From Tardiphaga robiniae (GTDB taxonomy: Bacteria; Pseudomonadota; Alphaproteobacteria; Rhizobiales; Xanthobacteraceae): 64,000 nucleotides of DNA. The DNA is taken from the NCBI RefSeq assembly GCF_013359755.1, contig NZ_JABMCJ010000090.1, forward strand, positions 62,001 to 126,000. The letters are read 5' to 3'. Made by a program: the position numbers and the translations under genes. Positions 51,414 through 60,960 of this stretch are shown here, in pieces (position 1 is the stretch's first letter; each line of letters begins with the position of its first letter). The notes below the pieces were generated by a model. The model saw only the letters and a list, made by a program, of their open reading frames with translations. It was not told the origin of the DNA and did no database searches.

Positions 51414-52628
51414 ATGACGATGTTGAACGCACGCTCTGCAGGCTTCGCGCTTCTGCTGGCGGGACTCGCGCCCGTGCTCGCAGGATGCAACGAACCCAAG
51501 GACGCGGTGGCGTCAGCGCCGCCGCAGGTGAGTGAGCCTGAAGTCAGCATCATTTCCGTCACGCAACAGCGACGTGCGCTGGTTCGCGAATTGCCCGGAC
51601 GTATCGCGCCGACGCGCGTTGCCGATGTGCGGTCGCGTGTGTCGGGCATTATCATCGAGCGCGCGTTTCATCAGGGCACCGAGGTGAAGGCGGGCGACAC
51701 GCTGTATCGCATCGATCCGAAGCCGTTCGAGGTGGAATTGCAGTCCGCAAAGGCGTCGCTTCACAAGGCGGAAGCTGCCTATGATCTCGCGTCGATGCAG
51801 GCCAAGCGCGTGTCGGGTCTTGCACTGCAGAAAGCAGTCTCCGAAGCGGAAGCCGAGAAAGCAGTCGGTGCGCAGCGTCAGGCTGAAGCCGAGATTGCAT
51901 CCAAGAAAGCCGACGTCGCGCGTGCGCGCCTCAATCTGGACTATGCAACCATCCGCGCGCCGATCGACGGCATTGTCGGAGCCGCTCTGGTGACCGAAGG
52001 TGCGCTGCTTGCGCAGAACGACAATACGAATCTCGCCACCATTCAGCAGCTCGATCCGATCTATGCCGATTTCACGCAGTCGGTGTCCGAATTGAATAAC
52101 TTGCGCCGCTCTTTCGAGACCGGCGATCTCGAGCGGATCGCGCCTGGCGCGGCCAAGGTGAGACTGATGCTTGACGACGGCACGCTCTATTCGCTGCCGG
52201 GCAAGCTGCTGTTCTCCGAAGCCAAGGTCGACACCTTCACGGGTCAGGTAACGCTGCGCGGCGAATTTCCGAACCCGAAGCGTGAGCTGTTACCGGGCAT
52301 GTATGTCCGCGTGCAGATTGAGCAGGGCATCGACACCGATGCCATTGCGGTTCCGCAGCAGGCAGTGCAGCGCAATGGTGGCGGCGGAGCCGAAGTATTC
52401 GTTGTCAAGGATGACGGTCATGTTGCGGTCCAGATGGTACGAACAGGTGCCGTGCAGGATGGTCAGTGGTTCGTGACCGAAGGCCTGAAGGGCGGCGAGC
52501 GCGTCGTGGTCGAGGGCTTCCAGAAATTCGCTGCTGGCGACAAGGTCAAGGCGACCGCCTGGACTGACGCGAATGCCACTGCGGGCCTTCCGCCCGAGGG
52601 GCAGAAAACCACTCAAGCGCGTCCCTGA
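51414..52628 (+). CDS. RND efflux periplasmic adaptor (membrane fusion protein), lipoprotein
   Basis: 404 residues. A lipoprotein signal (LAPVLAGC) ends with Cys at about residue 25. Order of parts: beta-barrel/lipoyl region with LPGRIAPTRVADVRSRVSGI (about 60-79) and TLYRIDPKPFEVELQSA, the alpha-helical hairpin (about 105-165), the second lipoyl half with LNLDYATIRAPIDGIVGAAL, and the C-terminal membrane-proximal domain with YVRVQIEQGIDTDAIAVPQQ-type sequence (split at the VPQQ). This is the AcrA/MexA architecture. It bridges the pump (next gene, 10 bases downstream) to an outer-membrane channel encoded elsewhere. Confidence 0.95.
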   Translation: MTMLNARSAGFALLLAGLAPVLAGCNEPKDAVASAPPQVSEPEVSIISVTQQRRALVRELPGRIAPTRVADVRSRVSGIIIERAFHQGTEVKAGDTLYRIDPKPFEVELQSAKASLHKAEAAYDLASMQAKRVSGLALQKAVSEAEAEKAVGAQRQAEAEIASKKADVARARLNLDYATIRAPIDGIVGAALVTEGALLAQNDNTNLATIQQLDPIYADFTQSVSELNNLRRSFETGDLERIAPGAAKVRLMLDDGTLYSLPGKLLFSEAKVDTFTGQVTLRGEFPNPKRELLPGMYVRVQIEQGIDTDAIAVPQQAVQRNGGGGAEVFVVKDDGHVAVQMVRTGAVQDGQWFVTEGLKGGERVVVEGFQKFAAGDKVKATAWTDANATAGLPPEGQKTTQARP

Positions 52629-52638
52629 GTAAATCGAC

Positions 52639-55600
52639 ATGGCTAGTTTTTTCATCGACAGGCCGATTTTTGCCTGGGTCGTCGCGCTTTTCATTTGTCT
52701 TTTCGGCGCCATCGCGATTCCGCAGCTGCCGATTGCGCAGTATCCGATCATCGCGCCGCCATCGATTTCGATCTCGACGAGCTATCCGGGCGCGTCGCCA
52801 GAGAATCTCTACAACAGCGTGACGCGGCTGATTGAAGAGGAGCTCAACGGCGCTGCGGGCATCCTGAACTTCGAATCGACGAGCGATTCGCTGGGTGCCG
52901 TCGAAATCATCGCGAACTTCCAGCCCGGCACCGATACCAGCCAGGCGTCGGTCGAAGTGCAGAACCGCCTGAAGCGCGTGGAAGCGCGTCTGCCGCGTGC
53001 CGTGATCCAGCAGGGCATCCTGGTCGAGGAAGCTTCTGCCGCGGTGCTGAACATCATCACGCTGCGCTCCACCGATAACAGCCTCGATGAAGTCGGCCTC
53101 GGCGACTTCATGATCCGTAACATCCTCGGTGAAATTCGTCGTATTCCCGGCGTCGGCCGTGCCTCGCTGTATTCCACCGAGCGCTCGCTGCGCGTCTGGG
53201 TCGATCCCGCCAAGCTGGTTGGCTACAATCTGACCTCCGACGACGTCAACAAGGCCATCACCGCACAGAACGCCCAGGTTGCCTCCGGCAGCGTCGGTGC
53301 CGAGCCCTCGACAGCGACCACCAAGACGTCGTCACTGGTGCTCGTCAAAGGCCAGCTCTCCACGCCGGAAGAATTCGGCGCCATTGTGCTACGCGCCAAT
53401 TCCGATGGCTCGACCGTGCGGCTGCGCGACGTCGCCCGGATCGAGATCGGCGGCCTCAGCTACCAGTTCACCACGCGCCTGAACGGCCAGCCGACGGCCG
53501 GCCTGTCGGTGCTGATGTCCCCGAAGGGCAACGCGCTGGCGACGGCCTCGGCTATCGAAGCCAAGATGAAGGAGCTATCGAACTTCTTCCCTGCTAACAT
53601 CGCTTACGACATTCCGTACAACGTCACGCCGGTGGTCAAAGCATCGATCATGAAGGTGGTGATGACGCTGATCGAGGCGGTTGTCCTCGTCTTCATCGTG
53701 ATGTTCATCTTCCTGCAGAATTTCCGTTACACGCTGATCCCTACCATCGTCGTACCCATCGCGCTGCTCGGCACCTGTACGATGCTGTTGTTGGCCGGCT
53801 ATTCGATCAACATGCTGACCATGTTCGGCATGGTGCTGGCTGTCGGCATCCTCGTCGACGATGCAATCGTGGTGGTCGAGAACGTCGAGCGGATCATGAG
53901 CGAGGAGGGACTTCCGCCGAAGGAAGCCACCAAGAAGGCGATGGGCCAGATCTCCGGCGCCATCATCGGTGTCACGCTGGTGATGATCGGCGTGTTCGTG
54001 CCGATGGCGTTCTTCCCCGGCTCAGTGGGCATCATCTACCGCCAGTTCTCGGTCACCATGGTCGCCTCGATCGCGTTCTCCGCGCTGCTGGCGCTGTCGC
54101 TGACGCCGGCGCTTTGCGCAACCTTCCTGAAGCCGATCAAGGAAGGACACGGCCATGCCAAGAAGGGCGTGTTCGGCTGGTTCAACCGCAAGCTCGACGC
54201 TACCCGCGACGGCTATTCGAGGACGGTGAGCTGGTCGATTCAGCGCACCGGACGCTTGCTGATCGTCTATGTCGCGCTGCTCGTCGGACTGACCTGGGGC
54301 TTCATGCGGATGCCCGGCGGCTTTCTGCCGATCGACGATCAGGGCTTCATCACCACTGACGTGCAGACGCCGTCGGACTCCTCGTTCGCTCGCACCGAGG
54401 GCGCCATCGAGAAGGTCGAGGCATATCTGAAGAAGCGTTCCGGCATCGAGAGCGTCGTGTTTCTCACCGGCTTCAGCTTCCTCGGCCAGGGCATGAACAC
54501 CGCGCAGGCCTTCATTACCCTGAAGGACTGGGCTGAACGCCCGCCCGGCGATTCCGCCGCGGCGCTTGTCAACGATATCAATCGGGAATTGTCGTCGATC
54601 CGCGACGCCAAGATCTCCGCTTTGCAGCCGCCGCCGATCGATAACCTCGGCAACTCTTCAGGCTTCAGCTTCCGCCTCCAGGACCGCGGCCAGAAGGGGT
54701 TCGTCGCGCTTAATGCTGCATCCGACAAGCTGATTGCTGACGCCAATGCCAGCCCGGTGTTGCAGAAGGTGTTCGTCGAAGGTCTGCCACCAGCGCCATT
54801 GGTCAATCTGATGATCGACCGCGAAAAGGCAGGCGCCTTCGGCGTCACCTTCGAGGATATCAACAGCACGATCTCGACCAATCTCGGCTCGAACTACATC
54901 AACGACTTTCCCAACCGGGGCCGCATGCAGCGCGTCGTAGTGCAGTCCGAGGCCGCCAACCGGATGAACGCGGCCGACATCCTGAACTACAATGTCAAGA
55001 ACAGCCGCGGACAACTGGTGCCATTCTCGTCATTTGCCACAGTGGAATGGGCAAAGGGACCGACCCAGATCGCCGGCTTCAACTTCTATCCGGCAGTTCG
55101 CATTTCCGGCGAAGCACGGCCCGGCTTCACGTCCGGCGACGCCATCAAGGAGATGGAGCGTCTGTCGGGCCTGTTGCCGCGCGGTTTCGGTTTCGAATGG
55201 ACCGGCCAGTCGCTGCAGGAGAAGCTGTCCGGCTCGCAGGCGCCGTTCCTGCTCGCGCTTTCGGCGCTGGTGGTGTTCCTGGTGCTCGCAGCGCTTTATG
55301 AGAGCTGGACGATCCCGGTGGCCGTGCTGATGACGGTGCCGCTCGGCATCGTTGGCGCCGTGCTGGCGGCGAATTTGCGTGGCCTGCCGAACGACGTGTA
55401 CTTTACGGTCGGTCTGATTACGATCATCGGTCTCGCGGCCAAGAATGCGATTCTGATTATCGAATTCGCCAAGGACCTGCGCGCGCAGGGCAAGTCACTG
55501 GTGGATGCCACGATGGAAGCCTGCTTCCTGCGCTTCCGCCCGATCGTGATGACCGGCCTCGCCTTCATCTGCGGCGTGTTGCCAATGGTCGTTGCATCGG

Positions 55601-55797
55601 GCGCCGGCGGTGCCAGCCAGCAGGCGCTTGGTACGTCGGTGACCGGCGGCATGATCGCGGTGGTGATCCTGGCGCTGCTGATGGTGCCGGTGTTCTTCGT
55701 GTCGGTGCAGCGGCTGTTCTCGCCGGACAAGGCGCCGAAGACGGAAGACGCAAAGCAGGACGCGCCGACCGCATCGCCGTCCGTGTCGCACAGCTAA
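52639..55797 (+). CDS. RND multidrug efflux pump, inner-membrane subunit (AcrB/MexB type)
   Basis: 1052 residues, the normal HAE-1 size. It starts ASFFIDRPIFAWVVALFICL; TM1 is followed by the first periplasmic loop (about 35-330), TM2-7 with GMVLAVGILVDDAIVVVENV (about 394-415, the Asp pair that carries protons), a second loop (about 560-860) and TM8-12, where the conserved Lys in TIIGLAAKNAILIIEF is the proton-relay residue (about 938). It exports drugs, bile-like compounds or plant flavonoids by proton antiport. It is the second gene of the efflux operon; no outer-membrane factor or regulator is adjacent. Confidence 0.97.
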   Translation: MASFFIDRPIFAWVVALFICLFGAIAIPQLPIAQYPIIAPPSISISTSYPGASPENLYNSVTRLIEEELNGAAGILNFESTSDSLGAVEIIANFQPGTDTSQASVEVQNRLKRVEARLPRAVIQQGILVEEASAAVLNIITLRSTDNSLDEVGLGDFMIRNILGEIRRIPGVGRASLYSTERSLRVWVDPAKLVGYNLTSDDVNKAITAQNAQVASGSVGAEPSTATTKTSSLVLVKGQLSTPEEFGAIVLRANSDGSTVRLRDVARIEIGGLSYQFTTRLNGQPTAGLSVLMSPKGNALATASAIEAKMKELSNFFPANIAYDIPYNVTPVVKASIMKVVMTLIEAVVLVFIVMFIFLQNFRYTLIPTIVVPIALLGTCTMLLLAGYSINMLTMFGMVLAVGILVDDAIVVVENVERIMSEEGLPPKEATKKAMGQISGAIIGVTLVMIGVFVPMAFFPGSVGIIYRQFSVTMVASIAFSALLALSLTPALCATFLKPIKEGHGHAKKGVFGWFNRKLDATRDGYSRTVSWSIQRTGRLLIVYVALLVGLTWGFMRMPGGFLPIDDQGFITTDVQTPSDSSFARTEGAIEKVEAYLKKRSGIESVVFLTGFSFLGQGMNTAQAFITLKDWAERPPGDSAAALVNDINRELSSIRDAKISALQPPPIDNLGNSSGFSFRLQDRGQKGFVALNAASDKLIADANASPVLQKVFVEGLPPAPLVNLMIDREKAGAFGVTFEDINSTISTNLGSNYINDFPNRGRMQRVVVQSEAANRMNAADILNYNVKNSRGQLVPFSSFATVEWAKGPTQIAGFNFYPAVRISGEARPGFTSGDAIKEMERLSGLLPRGFGFEWTGQSLQEKLSGSQAPFLLALSALVVFLVLAALYESWTIPVAVLMTVPLGIVGAVLAANLRGLPNDVYFTVGLITIIGLAAKNAILIIEFAKDLRAQGKSLVDATMEACFLRFRPIVMTGLAFICGVLPMVVASGAGGASQQALGTSVTGGMIAVVILALLMVPVFFVSVQRLFSPDKAPKTEDAKQDAPTASPSVSHS

Positions 55798-55809
55798 GGC
55801 AATCAAACG

Positions 55810-55844
55810 AAAAGCCCGGATGGCGCAACGCCATCCGGGCTTTT
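55810..55844. terminator. Strong bidirectional terminator
   Basis: 16-bp perfect stem (left arm AAAAGCCCGGATGGCG) with a CAA loop and T runs on both strands, between the convergent pump and inositol-monophosphatase genes. Confidence 0.92.
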
Positions 55845-55862
55845 CTATTCGAGCGATCAATC

Positions 55863-56654
55863 TTACTTCGTCAGCGGCCGCAGGATCTTCGTCAGAGCGC
55901 CGTGGACGAACTCGTTGCCGGCAACGACGTTGCCGGTCGTCAGCACATCACCACCATTGATATCGCCAACAGTACCGCCGGCTTCCTTGATCAGGATCAG
56001 GCCGGCAGCGATATCCCAAGGCTGCAGGTTGCGCTCCCAATAGCCATCGAGGCGACCGGCTGCGACGAAGGCCAGATCGAGCGAAGCCGCGCCGAAGCGG
56101 CGCAGGCCGGCGACCTTCGGCTGCAACGCGGCCATTTCGTTGCGTGACAGTTCGAAGTCGCCGCGGCCGATATGCGGCAGGCCGCAGGCGATGACGCATT
56201 CGTTGAGCTGCTTGCGGCCGGCGACGCGCAGGCGGGTGTCGTTGAGGAACGCGCCCGAGCCCTTCTCGGCCATATAGAGCTCGTCATTTGCCGGATTGTA
56301 GATCAGGCCGGCAATCACCTGACCTTCGCGCGCCAGACCGATCGAGACTGCGAATTGCGGGATGCCGTGCAGGAAGTTGGTGGTGCCGTCGAGCGGATCG
56401 ACGATCCAGGTATGGCTCTTGTCAGTACCCTCGCGGTTGCCGCCTTCCTCGCCGAGGAAGCCATAGCCCGGGCGGGCTTTGTTGAGGTCCGTATAGAGCA
56501 TCTCCTCGGCCCGCTTGTCGGCGAGGCTGACGAAATTGGCGGGGCCCTTCATCGAGACTTGCAGGTTCTCGATCTCGCCGAGGTCGCGCTTCAGGCTGCG
56601 GCCGGCGCGGCGCGCGGCTTTCACCATCACGTTCATAAGGGCTGAATTGATCAT
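55863..56654 (-). CDS. suhB: Inositol monophosphatase family protein (SuhB-like)
   Basis: 263 residues. The metal-site motifs are clear: GEEGG near residue 68, WIVDPLDGTTNFLHGIPQFA at about 84-103, and the C-terminal PWDIAAGLILIKEAGG at about 208-223. Mg-dependent phosphatase acting on inositol-1-phosphate or similar sugar phosphates. SuhB in Escherichia coli also takes part in rRNA antitermination. It is the last gene of the aldolase-thiE-Sel1 group. Confidence 0.93.
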   Translation of the reverse strand: MINSALMNVMVKAARRAGRSLKRDLGEIENLQVSMKGPANFVSLADKRAEEMLYTDLNKARPGYGFLGEEGGNREGTDKSHTWIVDPLDGTTNFLHGIPQFAVSIGLAREGQVIAGLIYNPANDELYMAEKGSGAFLNDTRLRVAGRKQLNECVIACGLPHIGRGDFELSRNEMAALQPKVAGLRRFGAASLDLAFVAAGRLDGYWERNLQPWDIAAGLILIKEAGGTVGDINGGDVLTTGNVVAGNEFVHGALTKILRPLTK

Positions 56655-56756
56655 GCGTTCGTCTCACGACGACCTGACGGCAGGTCTGATTGGGGGTTGC
56701 TGAGGCGATGGGTGCCCTGCGGGCGGCATCTCGTCAAGGCAAGATCGCTACAGGGG

Positions 56757-57827
56757 TCATTTCTGGGTCGTGCCCAGCCACTTCTTGGCGGCTTCCTGGG
56801 CCTTGGTCTTTTCCTCGGGGGTGGCCTGGGCCAGAAGCTCGTCGAGCATCAGGTCCCCCTTTCCGGCGGTTTTGGCGACGATGTGCCATTTCAGACCTTC
56901 CAGCCGGTCGTCTGTATTGGTGCGGAGCGCCAGCACCCGGGCGAGGCGATTCTGGGCGATCGGGCTGTTCTGTTTGGAGGCTTTGCGGAGCAGGGCGATG
57001 GCCGCAGCCTCGTTCTTGGGGGTTCCCGTGCCGTTATAGAGCGCAATGGCATATTCGACCTCGGCGTCGACATTGTCGGCCAGCGACGCCGCTTGGAGCA
57101 GGCGGACCGCCTTGTCGATGCTTTTCTCGACGCCGGTGCCTTCCTTGTAGAACGTCGCCAGCGCGTATTGCGCTTCGGGGTTACCGGCATCGGCGGCAAC
57201 GCGGAGCAGTTCGGCCGAGCGCTTGACGTCCTGTGGCAGCGTCTGCCCATCGAGATAGAGCAACGCCAGATTATAGGCGGCCTTGGGATTGCCGAGTTTG
57301 GCGGAGGACGCTAGCAGCTTCACGGCCTCATCGCGTTTGCCGACATTGCCGCGATCCGACAGTCGCAGCATCGCCAGCGCGAACATGGCCTCGCGGTCGC
57401 CGCGCTCCGACGCGCGCTGATACCATTCTGCAGCTTTCGCATAGTCGCGTTTGACGCCCAATGCATTGGCATAGAGTTCACCAAGCATGGTCATCGCCTT
57501 CGGGTCGTTGTTCTCCTGCGCGCGCTTGCTGGCGAGGTCGAAGGCGGTCTTGTACTGGCCGCGCTGATAGGCGCCATAGACCAGGTCGGCATTGGGGTCG
57601 GTTGGTGCGGCTTCTGCAGGCTGCGCGGGCTTTTCAGCAGGCGGCGTAGGAGCTTTCTTCGCTGCTGTTGGCGCTTTCGCCGGTGCCGGCGCCTTTTTTG
57701 GAGCTGCCTTGCTTGCAGCCGGTGGTGGCGTTTGCACCCCCGGCGGTGTCAGCGAAATCTGCGCGGTCGCGCTGGCTGCCCAGGTCAGGCAGCCGGCAAT
57801 TACAGTGAGGGAACGCAGAATTTTCAT
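56757..57827 (-). CDS. Sel1-like tetratricopeptide repeat protein, secreted
   Basis: 356 residues. Signal peptide to about residue 22 (SATAQ), then a Pro/Ala/Lys-rich linker of about 50 residues (about 30-80), then roughly six Sel1-type repeats (about 82-320). A typical unit is AKAAEWYQRASERGDREAMF, with the AEWYQRAxxxG and AxYxLAxxY patterns. Such repeats form scaffolds for protein complexes in the periplasm; the partner is unknown. Eight bases from the thiE-like gene, so it belongs to the same transcript. Confidence 0.9.
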   Translation of the reverse strand: MKILRSLTVIAGCLTWAASATAQISLTPPGVQTPPPAASKAAPKKAPAPAKAPTAAKKAPTPPAEKPAQPAEAAPTDPNADLVYGAYQRGQYKTAFDLASKRAQENNDPKAMTMLGELYANALGVKRDYAKAAEWYQRASERGDREAMFALAMLRLSDRGNVGKRDEAVKLLASSAKLGNPKAAYNLALLYLDGQTLPQDVKRSAELLRVAADAGNPEAQYALATFYKEGTGVEKSIDKAVRLLQAASLADNVDAEVEYAIALYNGTGTPKNEAAAIALLRKASKQNSPIAQNRLARVLALRTNTDDRLEGLKWHIVAKTAGKGDLMLDELLAQATPEEKTKAQEAAKKWLGTTQK

Positions 57828-57834
57828 TCCGGCG

Positions 57835-58518
57835 TTATTCCTGTTCGACCTTGGACTGCCCCGAGACGAGCGTCGCGTATCCCTGCTGGATTGCCTTCTC
57901 TGCGTCCATCAAGGCTGCAGCAGCACCGCGCGCGTCGTTCCAGATGACGTCGCCGACCAGCACGAAGTCAGCGCCGGCAGCTGCGAATTCCCTGGCCTCA
58001 TCGAGCGTTGTGGCAAAGCCTACGCAAGGCGGTTCGAACAATTCGGCCCACCACTGAAGGCGCTCGACAATGGCGTCAGCCGATGGGCGCTGGCCGTTCG
58101 GGTCGGGTTCGCCGAATAGCACGTAATCGGCACCGGCCTCGCCCGCTGCCATCGCATTATGGCGCGTCGACAATCCGCCGCAGCCTGCAATGCGATCAGG
58201 CTTCAGCGAGGGGAGTGCATCCTGCAGGGGAGCGAGACCGGGCAGATGCGCGCCATCGGCGCCGCCGCGTGCGACGAGCTCGACATTGCCTTCGACCAGC
58301 ATCGCGGCGCCGTTGGTCTGGATGACAGGCGCCAGCGCCTTGATGCGCGTGATCATGGTGCGCTGGTCGGTCGTCGCCAGTCGCACCAGGACGGCAGCGA
58401 CATCTGCTTTCTCAAGAAGAGTAGGCAGGTTCGCGGCCAGCGCTGACGGATCCTCGACGACGGGAGTCGCGAGATAGAGGCGCGGCATCGGCGGCGGCGG
58501 GACGGGTTTGGAAGCCAA
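57835..58518 (-). CDS. Thiamine phosphate synthase-like protein
   Basis: 227 residues, starting with TTG at 58518 (an ATG at 58488 in frame is possible). It is a TIM barrel of the ThiE/TenI family: LPTLLEKADVAAVLVRLA, then AAMLVEGNVELVARGGADGAHLPG, then GLSTRHNAMAAGEAGADYVLFGE at the phosphate-loop end. The usual Asp-Gly-Val-His-(V/L)-G-Q signature reads Asp-Gly-Ala-His-Leu-Pro-Gly here, so catalysis or substrate may be modified. The gene begins two bases after the class I aldolase stop, which puts it in the glycolytic operon and not in a thiamine cluster. Confidence 0.82.
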   Translation of the reverse strand: MASKPVPPPPMPRLYLATPVVEDPSALAANLPTLLEKADVAAVLVRLATTDQRTMITRIKALAPVIQTNGAAMLVEGNVELVARGGADGAHLPGLAPLQDALPSLKPDRIAGCGGLSTRHNAMAAGEAGADYVLFGEPDPNGQRPSADAIVERLQWWAELFEPPCVGFATTLDEAREFAAAGADFVLVGDVIWNDARGAAAALMDAEKAIQQGYATLVSGQSKVEQE

Positions 58519-58520
58519 GA

Positions 58521-59552
58521 TTATAGCGCCTTCTGTTCTTGATCAGTCGTCCACTCGCCCTTGCTGGCGAGTGAATTCATGTGTGCACGATGGGTGAAGG
58601 CCTGCTGACCGGCTGGCACATTGTTGGCTTTGCCGGACCATGCCTTTTGCGGCGCTGCCTGAAGCGCGCGGCCATAGGAGAATGTCAGTGGCCAGGGCAG
58701 GCTACCGATCCTGTTCATGGCGTCGAGATGCGCGGTCGCATCTTCGTCAGATTGGCCGCCGGAGAGGAATGCGATGCCGGGCACCGATGCGGGCACGCAG
58801 TTCTTCAGCATGTGCACGGTCTTCTCGGCCACTTCAGCCACACCAGCGTGCGTCTTCGACTTCTTGCCAGAGACGGCCATGTTCGGCTTCAGGATCATGC
58901 CTTCCAGCGCGACGCGTTGGATCCGCAATTCCTGGAACGTCTTGTTGAGTACGCGCTGCGTCACCTCAACGCAGCGGTCGATGTCGTGATCGCCGTCCAT
59001 CAGCACTTCGGGCTCGACGATCGGGACGATCTGTGCGGCCTGGCATAGCGCGGCATAGCGGGCGAGCGCGTGCGCGTTGACGGAGATTGCGGTCATCGAG
59101 GGAATCCCGGCACCGATATCGATCACCGCGCGCCATTTCGCAAAGCGCGCGCCGCGCTCGTAATATTTGGCAAGACGCTCGGCCAGCTTGTCGAGGCCCG
59201 CTGTGACGAGCTCACCGGGACAGTTCGGCAAGGCCTGCGTGCCCTCATCGACCTTGATGCCGGGAATGGCGCCGGCTTCCTCGATAAGCCGCACCAGCGG
59301 CGTGCCATCCTTGGCGTTTTGCCAGATGGTCTCGTCGTAGAGGATCACGCCGGAAATGTAGCTGCTCATCGCCTCGCGCGAGCGAAACAGCATTTCACGA
59401 TAATCGCGGCGGTTGTCCTCCGTCGACTCGACGCTGATCGCATCGAAGCGCTTCTTGATCGTGCCTGACGATTCATCTGCGGCAAGCAAGCCCTTGCCCG
59501 GCGCGGTCATGGCGCGGGCGATTTTGTTGAGTTCGGCGAGATTCATGGGCAT
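58521..59552 (-). CDS. Fructose-bisphosphate aldolase, class I (eukaryotic-type)
   Basis: 343 residues. GKGLLAADESSGTIKKRF (about 20-37) is the class I hallmark, followed by GIKVDEGTQAL (about 95-105), the substrate Arg in FAKWRAVI, EPEVLMDGDHD, and the Schiff-base Lys in EGMILKPNMA (about 215-225). It cleaves fructose-1,6-bisphosphate by a Schiff-base mechanism with no metal. The gene lies only 160 bases downstream of a class II aldolase. A terminator (59656-59688) separates the two. Confidence 0.95.
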   Translation of the reverse strand: MPMNLAELNKIARAMTAPGKGLLAADESSGTIKKRFDAISVESTEDNRRDYREMLFRSREAMSSYISGVILYDETIWQNAKDGTPLVRLIEEAGAIPGIKVDEGTQALPNCPGELVTAGLDKLAERLAKYYERGARFAKWRAVIDIGAGIPSMTAISVNAHALARYAALCQAAQIVPIVEPEVLMDGDHDIDRCVEVTQRVLNKTFQELRIQRVALEGMILKPNMAVSGKKSKTHAGVAEVAEKTVHMLKNCVPASVPGIAFLSGGQSDEDATAHLDAMNRIGSLPWPLTFSYGRALQAAPQKAWSGKANNVPAGQQAFTHRAHMNSLASKGEWTTDQEQKAL

Positions 59553-59655
59553 GTCCTGAGCGGGCTAGTCCTGCAGGTCAATCTAGACCGTTCTCGGGCA
59601 AAATCCGAGCATCTGGCCGGCCAATGAGCCCGTCCGCATCCGATTCCGGCAAAAA

Positions 59656-59688
59656 TTCAGCCTGCCATAGGCTGTATGGCAGGCTGAA
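59656..59688 (-). terminator. Rho-independent terminator of the class II aldolase gene
   Basis: Perfect 14-bp stem (TTCAGCCTGCCATA / TATGGCAGGCTGAA) with a 5-base loop. On the minus strand it is followed by a T run (ATTTTTGCC). Confidence 0.88.
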
Positions 59689-59712
59689 ACACAGTCAATT
59701 GGCAGTTTGGGC

Positions 59713-60780
59713 TCAGGCGATCTTCGCGTTCAGCTCGCCCGATGCGTAACGCTTGGCCATTTCGGCCGTGGTCAGCACCTTTTTGATCTTGCTGGCCTGG
59801 CCGGCGGTATTGAATTCCTGCAGGCGCTGCTTGCAGAGCTTCACCATCGCTTCCATCGCCGGCTTCAGATATTTGCGCGGGTCGAATTCGCTGGGGTTCT
59901 CGCTCAGCACCTTGCGGATCTGGCCGGTCATGGCCATCCGGTTGTCGGTGTCGATGTTGATCTTGCGGACGCCGTGCTTGATGCCGCGCTGGATCTCGGC
60001 CACCGGCACGCCCCAGGTCGGCTTCATCTGGCCGCCGAACTTGTTGATGATGTCCTGCAGGTCCTGCGGGACCGAGGACGAGCCGTGCATCACCAGATGG
60101 GTGTTCGGCAGCTTGCGGTGGATTTCCTCGATCACGTTCATGGCGAGAATGTCGCCGTCCGGCTTGCGGGTGAATTTGTAGGCGCCATGCGAGGTGCCCA
60201 TGGCGATCGCCAGCGCGTCGACCTGGGTTTCCTTGACGAACTTCACGGCCTCGTCGGGATTGGTCAGCAACTGGTCATGGCTGAGCTGGCCCTCGGCGCC
60301 GTGGCCGTCTTCGGCTTCGCCCATGCCGCTCTCCAGCGAGCCGAGCACGCCGAGCTCGCCTTCCACCGAGATGCCGCCGAGATGCGCCATGTCGGTCACA
60401 GTCTTGGTCACGCCGACATTGTAGTCCCAGTCCGCCGCTGTCTTACCGTCCGCTTTGAGCGAACCATCCATCATCACCGAGGTGAAACCGGCCTGGATTG
60501 CGGTCATGCAGGTTGCTGCTTCGTTGCCGTGATCGAGATGCACGCAGACGGGAATGTGCGGATAGATTTCGGTGACCGCGTCCATCATGTGCTTGAGCAT
60601 GATGTCATTGGCGTAGGAGCGGGCGCCGCGGGAGGCCTGGATGATCACCGGCGCATCGACGGAGTTGGCCGCGTCCATGATCGCCAGCGCCTGTTCCATA
60701 TTGTTGATATTGAAGGCCGGCACTCCGTAATCGTGTTCTGCCGCGTGATCGAGCAGTTGACGCAACGTAATACGGGCCAT
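59713..60780 (-). CDS. fba: Fructose-bisphosphate aldolase, class II (CbbA-like)
   Basis: 355 residues. Zinc-dependent aldolase: [12 protein letters not shown] (about 19-30), [14 protein letters not shown] with the metal-binding His pair (about 78-90), [20 protein letters not shown] (about 139-158), [20 protein letters not shown] and [12 protein letters not shown] with the phosphate-binding segment (about 283-294). It is the Calvin/CbbA-type class IIB form. It is found between the hypothetical 60961 gene and the class I aldolase, on the same strand as pgk-gap-tkt. It provides sugar-phosphate interconversion for glycolysis, gluconeogenesis or carbon fixation. Confidence 0.96.
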   Translation of the reverse strand: MARITLRQLLDHAAEHDYGVPAFNINNMEQALAIMDAANSVDAPVIIQASRGARSYANDIMLKHMMDAVTEIYPHIPVCVHLDHGNEAATCMTAIQAGFTSVMMDGSLKADGKTAADWDYNVGVTKTVTDMAHLGGISVEGELGVLGSLESGMGEAEDGHGAEGQLSHDQLLTNPDEAVKFVKETQVDALAIAMGTSHGAYKFTRKPDGDILAMNVIEEIHRKLPNTHLVMHGSSSVPQDLQDIINKFGGQMKPTWGVPVAEIQRGIKHGVRKINIDTDNRMAMTGQIRKVLSENPSEFDPRKYLKPAMEAMVKLCKQRLQEFNTAGQASKIKKVLTTAEMAKRYASGELNAKIA

Positions 60781-60960
60781 GCAGGAAGCTCCTTGTAAAT
60801 TGGGACAGGCGCAAACGCCGCGCCGAGGGATATATGGCTCTTAGCGCGAGGAGACGGCGAATCCAAGACGCCATCAGTCGCGCATACAGCCGACGTTAAT
60901 CGCCACGATGGCCCAGCGTTCCAGCTAATGGAATTCCCAACGCGTTAGTACTTCCGAACG

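Noticed and set aside
59707-60798. 363-codon open frame antisense to the class II aldolase
   Set aside because: It mirrors the real fba gene almost exactly; composition is His/Arg/Asp-rich, which is typical of a shadow frame.
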